A stretch of 64,000 nucleotides of DNA from positions 12,151,997-12,215,996 of the forward strand of contig OW804097.1 in NCBI GenBank assembly GCA_942159475.1, written 5' to 3'. The notes under the pieces are model-generated. The model did not search any database. It was not told where the DNA came from and worked only from the letters and a program-made list of their open reading frames with translations. Source of the DNA: Sthenelais limicola (lineage: Eukaryota > Annelida > Polychaeta > Phyllodocida > Sigalionidae). Shown in pieces: positions 43,331-54,401 of this stretch (position 1 is the stretch's first letter; each line of letters begins with the position of its first letter). The position numbers and the translations under genes are program-made.

Positions 43331-43907
43331 TGTCAGCGTGTCTATGCAAGAGTTATATATAATAGTGTACAGTGTGATACTTGATCTTTTTCCCACTTAT
43401 TTATTCTGACCATTTCACCTGCATTACGTCTTGTCTTATTCAGCAGAAAAGACATCAAAAGTCGCAATTCTATTTTAAAATATCACTGGATGTGCGGTTA
43501 ATGTCATTGTGCCTATCCAAGAGTTAAGGCCGACACCACAGAGTCAAGAGATAAAGAAAGAGCTCAGGAGATGGAAAATTTAGTCAAAATCCGGGCGCCA
43601 AAAGTCATAACAGGTGGTGGGGAAGGTGGGAGTAGCCAATCGGAACAAACGCAGACGTCCTTTTACGCAATGCGAGGCAAACGCAAGAGGCTGTCGCTGT
43701 GGCTGGTCGCTATTTGTACACAACACCCTTCATTGGCCTCTGTCTGCCCTTGGACAAAGCCTCCGCGCATCAACCCTCGCAGAAAGAAGCTTTTAATCTG
43801 CCTGACTGCGTCCCTAAATCATCCTTCAAAGGGAAACCAAGGATATCTGTGATTCAGCCTGCAAAATCCCCATTTATCGCCGTTTATACGATTGTGCAAC
43901 CAATCCT
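43331..43907. other. Intergenic DNA, nothing recognised
   Basis: Positions 43560-43900 are GC-richer. A 93-codon and an overlapping 60-codon frame lack domains. Confidence 0.4.
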
Positions 43908-44143
43908 CGGTGAAGCCACTAGAAAATGTACAATTCACTTTCACTAATCCTCTCAAATAACCCAAATTTCAGGCGAAAATAAAGTTCAAAATTCAGTTCA
44001 ACCTAACCAAACCGATGGCTAGAATCAATGCAATGCCGAATATATTCGAATTTAACTAATATTGACCAAATTGCAGCCAAATTTAGCAGAATTTACTAAA
44101 ATTTGTACAGCTGCCAGTTGTACATTTTCTCAAAATCTGAGCC
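43908..44143 (-). repeat. Family A MITE, subfamily I, bracketed by ~27-bp direct repeats
   Basis: GGTGAAGCCACTAGAAAATG to ATTTTCTCAAAATCTGAGCC. TTTATACGATTGTGCAACCA then ATCCTC abuts the left end; TTTAAACAAGTACGGTTGTG then CAACCAATCCTC abuts the right. Confidence 0.9.
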
Positions 44144-44765
44144 TTTAAACAAGTACGGTTGTGCAACCAATCCTCAGCCTGCCAGCCCAAGTCGACTATA
44201 GCCTAAGTGGTTTAAGAGTTTAGTCCCGCAGTGAAAAACCCATCCCGCAGAAAATCTGGTCCCATTTGGGAAGTAGCTGTATAAAACCCCCGTTATATGG
44301 CGCGAAATATGATTATCAGGGCTAAAGCCTGCTGGTGACGTCATAATGTCAGGTGGAGGGGAGGTTGCTATGGTAGCATTGGTGACGTCATGGCCTGAAG
44401 TCATGCTGACCATATGATTGTGGCGATGGGCAGTGTTGGGGTACAACTGTCACTCAACAATGACCAGATGGTCCCGGATATAGCGTATTACACGAGTTGG
44501 TTACAGATCATACAATTATATATTGATTAAATTCATTCATGCTTTATTTAGACATAACAATTAACTACAAAAGATTCAAATACAATTAAACACAATTAAC
44601 TGCATGTATTAAGAATCAAGAACTTTCCGAAGTATTATTCTCAAATCACATTATTTCAAAGAAATATTTACCACAGCTTTCGTTTATTTGGAGGACCTCA
44701 GTTCCTTCTCAGGCACATTTATATTTATAGAATACATCAGTGCATACAGTTCCATCACCAAGCAT
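44144..44765. other. Intergenic DNA containing a pair of CREs
   Basis: Two exact TGACGTCA palindromes lie at 44336-44343 and 44393-44400; the rest is unique. Confidence 0.4.
44336..44400. promoter_or_regulatory. Two palindromic CREs 57 bp apart
   Basis: Both sites sit in a GGTGACGTCAT context, so the repeated string is 11 bp. CREB/ATF factors bind TGACGTCA; the pairing is suggestive but unproven. Confidence 0.35.
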
Positions 44766-44974
44766 AGCCTACATCGCCTACTCCAATCCTCTCAAATCAC
44801 CCATATTTTAAGACAGAAATGAGCTTTTAAATGCAGTTAAACATAACAGAAGAGATACTTTAAATCACGGCAATACCGAATATACTCAGATATACCCGGT
44901 ATTTATCATTTTTCAGCCTAATTTAGGAGAATGTGTAGAGCTGCCAATTGTACATTGTCTGAAAATCTGACCCA
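44766..44974 (-). repeat. Family A MITE, subfamily II, left-truncated
   Basis: It begins inside the left arm (CGCCTACTCCAATCCTCTCA) and ends GTACATTGTCTGAAAATCTG then ACCC. Confidence 0.82.
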
Positions 44975-45022
44975 TATACAGTGTACCTCTCACTTTAAGC
45001 ACAACTAAATAAGACAAAGAAT

Positions 45023-45233
45023 GGAGTCGACAGAAATTTCACAATTCAACCCATCCTCTCAGGTTAGACCAAATTGAAGAAAGATATGTGATTAGAAATA
45101 CAGCTCAACATTTCTGAATCTTTGCAATACCAAATATGCTCAGATATACTATTATGTTTTATATTTCAATCCAATTTATAGCAGAATTTACTCAATTTGT
45201 AACGTTGGCGATTGTACTTGTTCTGACAAACCC
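45023..45233 (-). repeat. Family A MITE, subfamily III, degenerate
   Basis: GTCGACAGAAATTTCACAAT to GCGATTGTACTTGTTCTGAC; the interior is strongly diverged but in the expected order. Confidence 0.65.
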
Positions 45234-45386
45234 ACATTATAACCAAGCTTACGTTTAAATTTGAACTCTCGCAGACACAACTCAGGAATTCAGAACCCAA
45301 TTTTCTGCTTCAAATCGCAAGTGAAACAGTCGCTAATTTCTGGCATTGGTTTCCATGGAAGCAATATGTACTGAAATTTGACATAT

Positions 45387-45620
45387 GGGTCAGATTTCAG
45401 AAAATGTACAATTGGCAGCTGTACACATTTAGTAAATTCTGTTAAATTAGGCTGCAATTTGGTCAATACTAGATAAATTTGAGTATATCCGGCATTGCAT
45501 TGATTCTAGCAATCTGTTTGGGTAGGTTGAACAGTATTTTGAAGCTCATTTTTGTCTTAAATGTGGGCTATTTGAGAGGATTGGTGAAGACGAATTGTAC
45601 ATTTTCTGCAAATCTGACAC
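45387..45620 (+). repeat. Family A MITE, mosaic of subfamilies I and II
   Basis: GGGTCAGATTTCAGAAAATG to TTTTCTGCAAATCTGACAC; ATAT on both flanks. The left two-thirds is subfamily I (GATTCTAGCAATCTGTTTGG) and the right third is subfamily II (GAAGCTCATTTTTGTCTTAA). Confidence 0.9.
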
Positions 45621-45623
45621 ATA

Positions 45624-45864
45624 TGAGTGAAACCACCAGAAATTGTACAATTCGCCTTCACCAATCAATCTTCTCTTATAATCCAATTTTAAGACAAAAA
45701 GGAGGTTTAAGATACAGATAAACTTAACGAAACAGATTGTTTGAATCAAGACAATACCAAATATGCTCAGATACACCGACCATTGACAACTTCTCAGTCT
45801 AATTTAGCAGAATTCACTAAATGTGTAGAGCTGCCAATTGTACATTTTCTGGAAATCTGACTCA
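45624..45864 (-). repeat. Family A MITE, subfamily III
   Basis: GAGTGAAACCACCAGAAATT to TTTTCTGGAAATCTGACTC. It is separated from the previous copy by only ATA, so the two MITEs are almost back to back and share the ATAT target. Confidence 0.88.
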
Positions 45865-45909
45865 TAACGTTGGGAAAAATGGCATCCCAGACATACAGCC
45901 CTCAAGATT

Positions 45910-45953
45910 GGATTGGTGAAAGTGAATTGTACATTTGCTGGTGACTTCACCCT
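45910..45953 (+). repeat. Solo family A right arm
   Basis: GATTGGTGAAAGTGAATTGT then ACATTTGCTGGTGACTTCACCC; the rest of the element is missing. Confidence 0.75.
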
Positions 45954-46047
45954 TATACCATGCACTATAATACTAATAAGTAAACATGTGCAAAACAGAA
46001 ACCTGAATAAAGGCACAAAATGGTGGCCACAAATATAGCGTCGGGAA
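45954..46047. other. Short unique spacer
   Basis: It contains the left copy (46035-46053 region) of the TATAGCGTCGGGAAACATGG repeat that flanks the next element. Confidence 0.4.
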
Positions 46048-46248
46048 ACATGGTATCAACCCTCAGATCAGATCAGATGGTATGTCAGCCTATTTCGCTT
46101 ATCAGTTTCCTGGCCTAGGACTCTGCAGTTTAATTGGAATATAATGACATTTTGCGGTCTTAATGGAATTATAATGGCACTTTGTGGTTTGAGGTGAGAG
46201 GCTTTCCCTTCGTTTGAAGGGACTCTCTCATCTTTGGGCCTAGACTGT
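46048..46248 (+). repeat. Family C element bracketed by 20-bp direct repeats
   Basis: The left terminal ~15 bp are missing (it begins at ACCCTCAGATCAG); the right end is CTTTGGGCCTAGACTG. TATAGCGTCGGGAAACATGG abuts both sides. A related string (AACGTTGGGAAAAATGG) also occurs at about 45868. Confidence 0.88.
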
Positions 46249-46293
46249 ATAGCGTCGGGAAACATGGCAGACATACAGGCCTCAAGGCTGCTG

Positions 46294-47222
46294 CAGTGAG
46301 ACAACAAACACAGAATTACTCCCCACCTGTACATCACCAAAACGTAATTACTTATTTTGCCCCTCGGGGGATTAGCCCCCATTGTCGTGTTCATGTTAAA
46401 TTCAAATAGCAGCAAGCGCCCATGATTTTCATAAACAGATGCAAATACGTGATGCAATCAGCACAAGCCCCCAACCCACCAAAAGGCACAACATTCGTGC
46501 AAGTCAATACGCCCCGAAAGGCAACCCATAAGTCTTTATAGAAACAAGGGCCGGGGTTGTAGAATTAGAAGCGTTATCAGTAAAACAAATCAATGCTGTT
46601 AGAATGTGAATGTTGCCTATCCACTGGATCAAGGGATCAAAGCAACCCCAAATATACCCGTGACAAAGGTATACCGTGCGAGGTACCAGTATTTTACAGC
46701 ATAAACACATCTCTTGTAGTCATGTTCTACTGTTTTTCTACACCTTAATTATTACATATCCCCGGGCGGTGAGACTTGTCCCTTGGTTCCCCTCCTGCCC
46801 TCAAGGCCTTCACTGCTTGGGGCGACCCCTTGTGGCCCTCTCAAACACCTGTGCTGGGGATGCGCAGGGGACGAGTGCGCAGACCATGTAATAATCCAAT
46901 TATGAGTGAGTGAGAGAGAGAGGAGACGGTAGAAGTACCATCGCCTTGGGTGCTCCGCGTTACATTGACCTATAGACGATATTTTGAATTTTGACTAGAA
47001 ACTTTAAATGCTAGACAAATGTTAGACATTATAGCAAGAAATAAACACCCTGGAACACTTCTAAATATAGTTCATAAAAACAAGATTAACAAATTTAAAT
47101 TCGCCATTATTAAAGAAAGAGTGGTATAAAATGTATATTGCTACAAATGTTAATATAAGTCTAAGATACCATAAAAAATGTAATACAATTCCTTTTGAAC
47201 ACGTACCGTATAGAGTACATAA
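46294..47222. other. Intergenic DNA, nothing recognised
   Basis: Unique, moderate GC to 46900 and AT-rich thereafter. Frames up to 129 codons (minus 46068-46457) run through family C and lack a domain. Confidence 0.4.
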
Positions 47223-47457
47223 GGGTGAAATACCCAGGAAATGTACAATTCGCCCCCACCAATCCTCTCAAATAACCTGAATTTCAGACGAAAATATAGT
47301 TCAAAACTCAGTTCAACCTAACCAAACAGATTGCTAGAATCATTTCAACGCAAAATATCCTCGAATTTACCTAGTATTGACCAAATTGCAGCCTAATTTA
47401 GCAGAATTTACTAAATGTCTACAGCTGCCAATTATACATTTTCTGACAAACTGACCC
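47223..47457 (-). repeat. Family A MITE, subfamily I
   Basis: GGGTGAAATACCCAGGAAAT to TTTTCTGACAAACTGACCC; ATAA flanks both ends. Confidence 0.92.
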
Positions 47458-47884
47458 ATAATCCACGAGGAAAATCCCCTTCCAGTATTTACCAACACAT
47501 GCAGTACTGACAAACACAGACAGATCTAACAACAAACTTTAGAATTCCTAAGTCTATAGAACTCCCTCAGTCTCACACTTTCAATTTTAAACAAGTCCTC
47601 ACCAGAGTGACAGACCTATAGACGGGAGCGTTACCTATATTGTAATTAGCAGTACTAAACGCCCAATGGACGCTCCTCGAGACTCTCGATCTCTGCTCTT
47701 CACCCCATTGCCGCCCCGACGCCTCTTGAACGCAGGCATCGAGTGTCCCGCCTATAGGCCTCTATGGAGGCTGGTAGGTGAGGATGGACAGGACGGACAC
47801 AGGCACGACGCAGCCCGCCAACAGCACCAAGGCACTAATTTGAATTCATGCTGTTGTTATATATATGTTACAGCTTTTATGTTA
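47458..47884. other. Intergenic, GC-rich patch
   Basis: Positions 47640-47840 are GC-richer and repeat-free. A 101-codon frame runs into family D and is not called. Confidence 0.4.
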
Positions 47885-48115
47885 TATTGTTGGAATTGTA
47901 AGACCATGAAGTGCCTTTCTGTCTCTTTTTCTCTGTCCCTCTCTCCCTTCTTTTCTATCTCTATTTCCTAGGTATGACCATAAAGTGCCTCCCTCGCAGC
48001 TCTCCCACCCTTGATATAACCTTAGATTAAAAGAAATTACTCTAAGATATAACCTTCAATGTGTTGATAAGGGCGTAAAGCAACCAATCTCACTCAGTCA
48101 CCTATTGTTGGAATT
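47885..48115 (-). mobile_element. Family D SINE-like element with 13-bp target duplications
   Basis: TATTGTTGGAATT flanks the element at 47885-47897 and 48103-48115. The body (47898-48102) reads family D in reverse: CT-rich tract, CTAGGTATGACCATAAAGTG, then GGGCGTAAAGCAACCAATCT and CACTCAGTCACC. Two duplicated AATA-type blocks are inserted mid-body. Confidence 0.88.
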
Positions 48116-48907
48116 CTTTTAAATTTTGCAATTGTCTTCAATGAAAGACAACATATAAAATGTGTTTGGGGGAAGGAATCCAGGTGATATTCCCCAGGTA
48201 TGTTAGCATTGATAAGTCTTTATTACTGCTATTTTGCCACAAACTTCCGGTCTACTTCAATGCAGACGACATTTGGCTCTTCACTTCCTGGCATCGCCCG
48301 TGGCCACCCGGGTGTCATGGCAACACCACTGGCATCAATAACCCATCGCACACCGTCAAGAGCTATCTCTTAACCTCTGCTATCTCCTCTCAACCAGTGA
48401 CCAGCGCGCATTCGCACAGATAACACAAAAACGATGGCACCTCAAGAACGGACTCCACTGAGGCGTGCCCATGTCTGAGGGTATGTTTCCAGTGCCCTGT
48501 TCTCTACAAGAGGGGCTAGGGTGGGGCTGGGGCATTGTAAACCTAACCTTTGATCATGGTGTAGGTCAGTTGTGGCATCTGCGTTGTGCCTAGAACAGAA
48601 GGCAGGACCCTTAACGCCAGGAACGTACCCATTGTCAGGCAGAGAGGGACTGGAAATCATTGAGCTGTCGCGCGCCTGCCCCCATGCTCGCGGATAATTG
48701 GCTCAAGAGCAAATGCAATTGATATCAAAGTGGGCAGAGGGTTAGGAATCTGGTGCTTCACTGTGCGTCTACAGTGCCAATTAGTGCCCTGGTGGTTTGT
48801 AATAGACTCAGGCTGTACCCTCTCCCTACTTCAACCCTGGGTTTCCCGCTTAACAGGACATGTATTAATGTTTGATGTGCAATACACTTGTCTATAGGGG
48901 AATATTT
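48116..48907. other. Intergenic DNA, nothing recognised
   Basis: Unique moderate-GC sequence; frames of 72-87 codons lack domains. Confidence 0.4.
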
Positions 48908-49143
48908 AGGTGAAGTCACCAGGAAATGTACAATTCACTTTCACCAATTCTCTCAAATAACCCGAATTTCAGACGAAAATGAAGTTCAAAAGACAGTTCA
49001 ACCTAACCGAACAGATTGCTAGAATCAATGCAATGTCAAATATATTAGAATTTACCTAGTATTGACCAAATTGCCGCCTAATTTAGCCTAATTTACTAAA
49101 TGAATACAGCTGCTAATTGTACATTTTTGAACAATCTAACACA
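48908..49143 (-). repeat. Family A MITE, subfamily I
   Basis: AGGTGAAGTCACCAGGAAAT to GCTAATTGTACATTTTTGAA; termini diverged. Confidence 0.88.
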
Positions 49144-49187
49144 TTACATTTGACACAAGAAATAAAAATTGTTTCATATATCAGTCA

Positions 49188-49258
49188 AGTCGACTGAAAA
49201 TGTACAATCTGCAGCTCTACATATTCTGCTAAATTAGATTTTAAAAAAAAAGGCTGAG
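49188..49258 (+). repeat. Truncated family A MITE
   Basis: GTCGACTGAAAATGTACAAT then CTGCAGCTCTACATATTCTG, ending in an A tract. Only the left third remains. Confidence 0.7.
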
Positions 49259-50844
49259 ATGTAATGCATGTCTCGAATAAAACAATTTTCAAATCAAATC
49301 AAATCAAATCAAATCAAATTGGCGAATCCGCCCTGCCTGGTTTCACTTCACTGTCTCGCATTCTGAATGCACTCGTGTATAACCTATTGCAAGATTACGC
49401 AGCCCCCAAGATGCAAGTTGAAAATACTGTTGTTAAAGTAGAGGGTCCTGTCCAAAGAACTGACCCCGACTAGACAGAGAAATTATTATTATTATAAGAC
49501 TAATAGTTGAAGGATTGAGGCAACTCAACTGAAACAGACCATGTTGTGTAGTTTTGTAGTCTTTTATTTGGCGACCCTTTATTTGGCGATTATTATAAGA
49601 CTTTATTTCCATGTCACATATACAATCGTTGTCATATATATTAAGTGCATAAAGATAAAGGAAAGAATGGAAAAGGAATATTATCTTTGACTGTCACAGC
49701 TCTTCTGAACATCCCTGTAGAACATGTATGTACAAAAAATGTACTAAAAAAAAAGAAAAAAAAAGGAAAATAAAGTTTTAATATGTATATAGGCTTAAGT
49801 GTAAAAAGCAAGTTACATAATTGTACACACTTAATTCAAATAAAATTACTCAAACGTCAAGGTTGCTAAATGACACAAACAAAATATTTCCAAATGCTGT
49901 TATTAATTTCAAAATTCCTGTTCAACGCACACAATTTCTAGTTCCTTAAACCGCCAAGAGGAAGAAGGCAGTGAAAAATCTGTTTCCCTCTCCTTCCCTG
50001 TCCCCGCCACAAGCCAACCTCTGGATACCAGCCCCCCGCCATCCTGCCCTCCATCCCCACCCGTCCCTTAACCCACCCGGCCCAATAAGTCCCACCGCGG
50101 CCCGGTGAAGTCTTCCCCGAGAGCTGCGGCGGTCTCCTGCCGGCCCCTCGCGCCCCACCTCCCGGCGCCGTCCCCCCGCCCGTACGGTGTCAACTCCCCG
50201 CCAACCCCTCACCCAACATATGGCCCTTCAAGCATGTCGTGCTCTGGTCCCGGCTTTAATTAAGGCATTAGTGTCTGCAATTGCGCCTTCAAATGAGAGG
50301 TTAGGGGGGTAGATTGCATGTCGTGTCCTAGCGTGCGCATGCGCATTAAGGGGATGAGCCCCCCTCACATATGCCACCTTGGGCCTGCACTAAGGTGGGG
50401 TAGGAGAGACAGAGAGGGGTATTTGTGTAGGGGTGCTATGCACAACCCCTCCCCCACCCCCTCCCCCACCCTTACCTGATACAGATGAATCATATTCAGT
50501 AAATACGATGTCATAAATACCGGACCTTTCGCTGGTAGATGAAAAAGGACAATTTCTAATGACCCCAACATAAAATCTTAAAAGCTTTCAAAGCCCTTAC
50601 AAAGTGGAGTAAAGGGCTTTTATAAGGGCTTATCACAAGCTCTCATGTGTACATATAGACAAGGTCGCAGACCTTATTTTTATATTTAGAAACATACCAA
50701 GCCTCCCAGCCCACTGCACCTTTTCATTTAGAAAGATTAGAAGCATTGTATGTGCACTTAAAGACAGAAAAAACACATGAGAACAAGATTTTAATAACAG
50801 ATCTTGGATGTGATTTCACGCTCGACTCCCCAGGATTCATATTT
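49259..50844. other. Intergenic DNA with AAATC array and GC-rich island
   Basis: (CAAAT)n at about 49290-49320. Positions 49960-50220 are markedly GC-rich (Pro/Gly/Arg-type frames on the minus strand, 88 codons) with no MITE; a candidate CpG-rich regulatory block. C-rich runs at 50444-50470. No domain-bearing frame. Confidence 0.4.
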
Positions 50845-51083
50845 GGGTTAGATTTTCTTAAAAATGTACAATTGGCGGCTGTACACATTTAGCAAATTCT
50901 GCAAGATTAGGCTGCAATTTGGTCAATACTACCTATATGAATTCGAGTATATTCAGCATTGCATTGATTCTAGCAATCTGTTTGGTTAGGTTAAACTGTA
51001 TTTTGAACTCTATTTACGTCTTAAATTCAGGTTATTTGAGAAGATTAGCGAAGTTGAATTGTACATTTTTTCAAAACCTAACC
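50845..51083 (+). repeat. Family A MITE, subfamily I
   Basis: GGGTTAGATTTTCTTAAAAA to ATTTTTTCAAAACCTAACCC; ATTT flanks both ends. Confidence 0.92.
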
Positions 51084-51512
51084 CATTTAGCGTGCAGTTG
51101 TGACTACTACGCTGGAATTTCATATTTTAAATCACGCTTAAATTAAAAGAGACATAATAATTTTGTATATTATGCATGGGGGGATTTAAGACCATCTTGA
51201 GAGAGCTTCTTTTGATTTATCTAATATTTAACGTGAAGATCCTTTAATTTGCAAGGCCCTAAGCCTGGCCTAATGAAATAATGGCTTGAAATTGCAGTAA
51301 GGTGTCATAGCCGGGGGTGGTGTGCGTTCCACTAGCGTCTTATATGAAGAGAATGTGGTTTAAACCTATTGTTCCCACACACACCAAACTTTAATCAACT
51401 TGGCTAGGGTCAGTCCCAGATCGTTGCATCCAACAATTAAAGAATTAGTTCCAGAGTCAGTTAAAATGATGGCTTGGTAATTCCTGCAGCCTGGGAGCCG
51501 GTGAGGGTTAGT
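51084..51512. other. Intergenic DNA, nothing recognised
   Basis: Unique sequence, no gene seen. Confidence 0.4.
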
Positions 51513-51748
51513 GGGTGAAGTTGTCAGAAAATGTACAATTTACTTTCAGCAATTCTCTGAAATAACACACATTTAAGGCAAAAATGAGCTTCAAATTACA
51601 GCCCAACCTTACCAAACAGATTGCTAGAATCAATGCAATGCCAAATATACTCGAATTTACCTAGTATTAACCAAATTGCAGGCTTATTTAGCAGAATTTA
51701 ATAAATGTGTACAGCTGCCAATTGTACATTTTCTGACAAATCTGACCG
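51513..51748 (-). repeat. Family A MITE, subfamily I with a II-like patch
   Basis: GGGTGAAGTTGTCAGAAAAT to TTTTCTGACAAATCTGACC. The GGCAAAAATGAGCTTCAAAT segment is subfamily II-like, the remainder subfamily I. Confidence 0.88.
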
Positions 51749-51794
51749 TGATAATTCTGCCGGTGGTTGGGAGGCGGTGAGAGATGTGTTGGAC

Positions 51795-51973
51795 GTTTCG
51801 CCCTCGGCTAAGGAAGAGGTATAAGGAGCATGTGGTCGGGAGGTAATACGTCTTGTAATGCTGCTCTTCATGGTTCTAGCCTCAGGAGGGTGGCTTTATT
51901 TATACCAACGAGTTTAAAACACCTTTAAACTCGTTATTTATACATGACAAACATGCCCTTGCTACAGCCCCTG
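51795..51973. other. Short stretch with a retroelement-like 3' motif and a hairpin
   Basis: On the minus strand TTAGCCGAGGGCGAAACGTC (about 51797-51818) resembles motifs at retroelement 3' ends. AACGAGTTTAAA pairs with TTTAAACTCGTT around ACACC (about 51907-51935). Confidence 0.45.
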
Positions 51974-52182
51974 CAGTCTAGGCTCAGAGCTAATGAGAAA
52001 ATCCCTTCAAACTGAGGGAATTTAAAGCCTCCTCTCGTAAAAAAACAAACCCCAGTAGAATCACATGTATCTTTAGGACGCCGACTTCAGGGCCAGGAAA
52101 GTCATTAGCGCAGTAGGCGTCCAATCACTGGCATAGTCCTATAACATTCTTTCCTGATCTGAGAGGCTGTGAGCCTAGACTG
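51974..52182 (-). repeat. Family C element
   Basis: CAGTCTAGGCTCAGAGCTAA to GAGGCTGTGAGCCTAGACTG, with AGGCGTCCAATCACTGGCAT inside. Confidence 0.88.
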
Positions 52183-52190
52183 TGTATGGT

Positions 52191-52431
52191 GCCTGTTGTA
52201 TAAGCTAAGGAAAGGAGAATTGTCTGTGGGAATTCCTACACTCCTTTTTCTCTACTTCCGTGGGTAGGAATAAAAATGCATTGTTTAGGAATACAAGGTC
52301 CTACCCACCATTGTGTATGTATAGGATATGGCTACCAGCTGGGAACGACAGGTACTAAGGATATAATTGTTGCTTTCCTACAGGTGAAGGAATTCCTGCA
52401 AACAATTTTCCTTTCCTTAGCTTATACAACA
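52191..52431 (+). repeat. Family E MITE
   Basis: GCCTGTTGTATAAGCTAAGG then AAAGGAGAATTG, with the complement CTTTCCTTAGCTTATACAAC at the right end; about 241 bp with ~28-bp inverted repeats. Confidence 0.85.
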
Positions 52432-52432
52432 T

Positions 52433-52615
52433 GAGATATCCTTACTCAAAATGTTCCTTGCTAAGCTATTTGTCTTTGATTAAGTAGGAAAGTCCTACTG
52501 TAGGAATAACATTTAGCATTGTCTGCTGTATAGCAAATTCCCTCCCTAAAAGTTCCTTAGCTACGGTTTAGCAAGGACAAGTAGCTAAGGAAGGAAAATA
52601 TTAAGTAAGGATTTC
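52433..52615 (+). repeat. Family F element
   Basis: TATCCTTACTCAAAATGTTC to AAGTAAGGATTTCCTAG, directly following family E. Inner ATTCCCTCCCTAAAAGTTCC and TAGCTAAGGAAGG strings are shared with 42593-42970. Confidence 0.7.
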
Positions 52616-53186
52616 CTAGATAACTTATATATGTAATTTCCGTGTATTATTCGAACTCTTGATTTAATGCCTTAGTGACATTTATGATCATAATTACTGG
52701 GCTAATGTTGATTTCCTTGTTCATATTTATATAACATACCATCTGTGGATTAACTTGTTTACGATTTTGGACCATGATCTTTAACATCATTTCTTTTTTT
52801 TCTAAAGTTTTTATTTCCGATAATTTCACAATTGTGATACTTTTCATCTCGAGAATCAAATTTAAAAAAGGAAATCATTGAAGAAAGGACAACATGCGTT
52901 TCTCACATGATAGATAAAATATAACTGTTGTTTTTTTATTTAAGGCCATAGAAATGTACATTATATGAAATATACATGCTCGTAAAACGATTGTTTTCAC
53001 TTTTAGCCTCTCATAGACATTTTATGTTATAATATAATAATATACAATCATCACAGGATTTTAATTTATTAACCCTCAAATCGCTGTACATAATATGAAT
53101 CTTGTCATTTCATATCATATCTTCAAGGGGTTAGAATACCAATGGGTGGGGGTGGGGGTCGAGGGTCTATGCGCCTTTATATATAT
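52616..53186. other. Intergenic DNA, nothing recognised
   Basis: AT-rich unique sequence; a 70-codon frame lacks a domain. Confidence 0.4.
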
Positions 53187-53421
53187 GAGTCAGATTTTCA
53201 GAAAATCTACAATTCACCTTCACCAATCCTCTCAAATAACCCACATTTGAGACAAAAATGAGCTTCACAATGCAGTTTAACATAACAGAACTGATACTAT
53301 AAATCAATGTGATACCAAATATACTCAGATATACCCGGTTTTCATCATTTTTCAGCCAAATTTAGCAGAATTTGCTAAATGTGTAGAACTGCGAATTGTA
53401 TATTTTTTGAAAATCTGACCC
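53187..53421 (-). repeat. Family A MITE, subfamily II
   Basis: GAGTCAGATTTTCAGAAAAT to TTTTTTGAAAATCTGACCC; ATAT flanks both ends. A 16-bp C run follows directly. Confidence 0.92.
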
Positions 53422-53667
53422 ATATACCCCCCCCCCCCCCCCCACCGCCACCACCCCAGTACTTACATGTTACAACTATGTGTAAGCATGGGGTGGTGAC
53501 AGCCCGGTGTGTGGTCCTGCAGCCTGCCATGGCTCTACAACTGGTGTTATAAATTATACTTTTTACCAGGGACATGTGAAATGTAGTTATGACGGCTATA
53601 AGCTGGACCACACCGACTACAAGCGAACACCACACTGTATACAGGGTTCATACACCCGGTCCTACAT

Positions 53668-53903
53668 GGGTCAGATTATCAGAAAATGTACAATTGGCAG
53701 CTCTACACATTTTGGGAATTTTCCTAAATTAGGCTGAAAAATGAAGAATATACCGGGTATATCTGAGTATATTTAGTATCACATTGATTTAAAGTATCAG
53801 TTCTGTTATGTTTAACTGCATTTTGAAGCTCATTTCTGTCTTAAATGTGGGTTATTTGAGAGGATTGGTGAAGGTGAATTGTACATTTTCTGAAAATCTG
53901 ACT
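53668..53903 (+). repeat. Family A MITE, subfamily II
   Basis: GGGTCAGATTATCAGAAAAT to TTTTCTGAAAATCTGACTC; ACAT flanks both ends. Confidence 0.93.
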
Positions 53904-53926
53904 CACATACTGTATGGACCCAGCGA

Positions 53927-54212
53927 GATCGTCAGAAAGTGTACAATTCATCTTCACCAATCGTCCCAAATAACCCAAATTTAAGCCAGAAATTTTTATT
54001 TTTTTTAAAGAAATTTTATTGAGAACATTTCCATGTTGACATAGTAATCTCATGCTACTCAAATTTCTGCCTACAAGAAATGAGGTTAAAAAACAGTTTA
54101 ACATAGCATAACTGATATTTTAAAACAACACAATACTAAATATGTACTCACATATGCTTTAAAGTATTACCCATTTTTCATCTGATCGACATGAAATTTA
54201 CAATTCGCCTTA
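53927..54212 (-). repeat. Family A MITE, subfamily II/III, interrupted
   Basis: GAGATCGTCAGAAAGTGTAC and CAATCGTCCCAAATAACCC start the element. About 75 bp of T-rich foreign sequence interrupts it (53990-54065), then AGTTTAACATAGCATAACTG resumes; the right end is degraded (GACATGAAATTTACAATTCG). Confidence 0.7.
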
Positions 54213-54401
54213 TTTTATTATTTTATTTATTCAAAGAAAGTAATAAAAAATAGTAATTGTCTTTGCTCACCACTGTCATATTACAGGGATCAGGTATAAG
54301 GCTATAATTTAAGCTCTCTACTTGTCACCATATTCCTGCTTACTCTTGTTTTCTCTTTTCTTTTTTTGTTGTTTTCTCAGTAGAAAACAGTATACATACA
54401 C

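Noticed and set aside
46068..46457. 129-codon minus-strand ORF
   Set aside because: Over half lies in a family C repeat; similar peptides appear wherever that repeat occurs.
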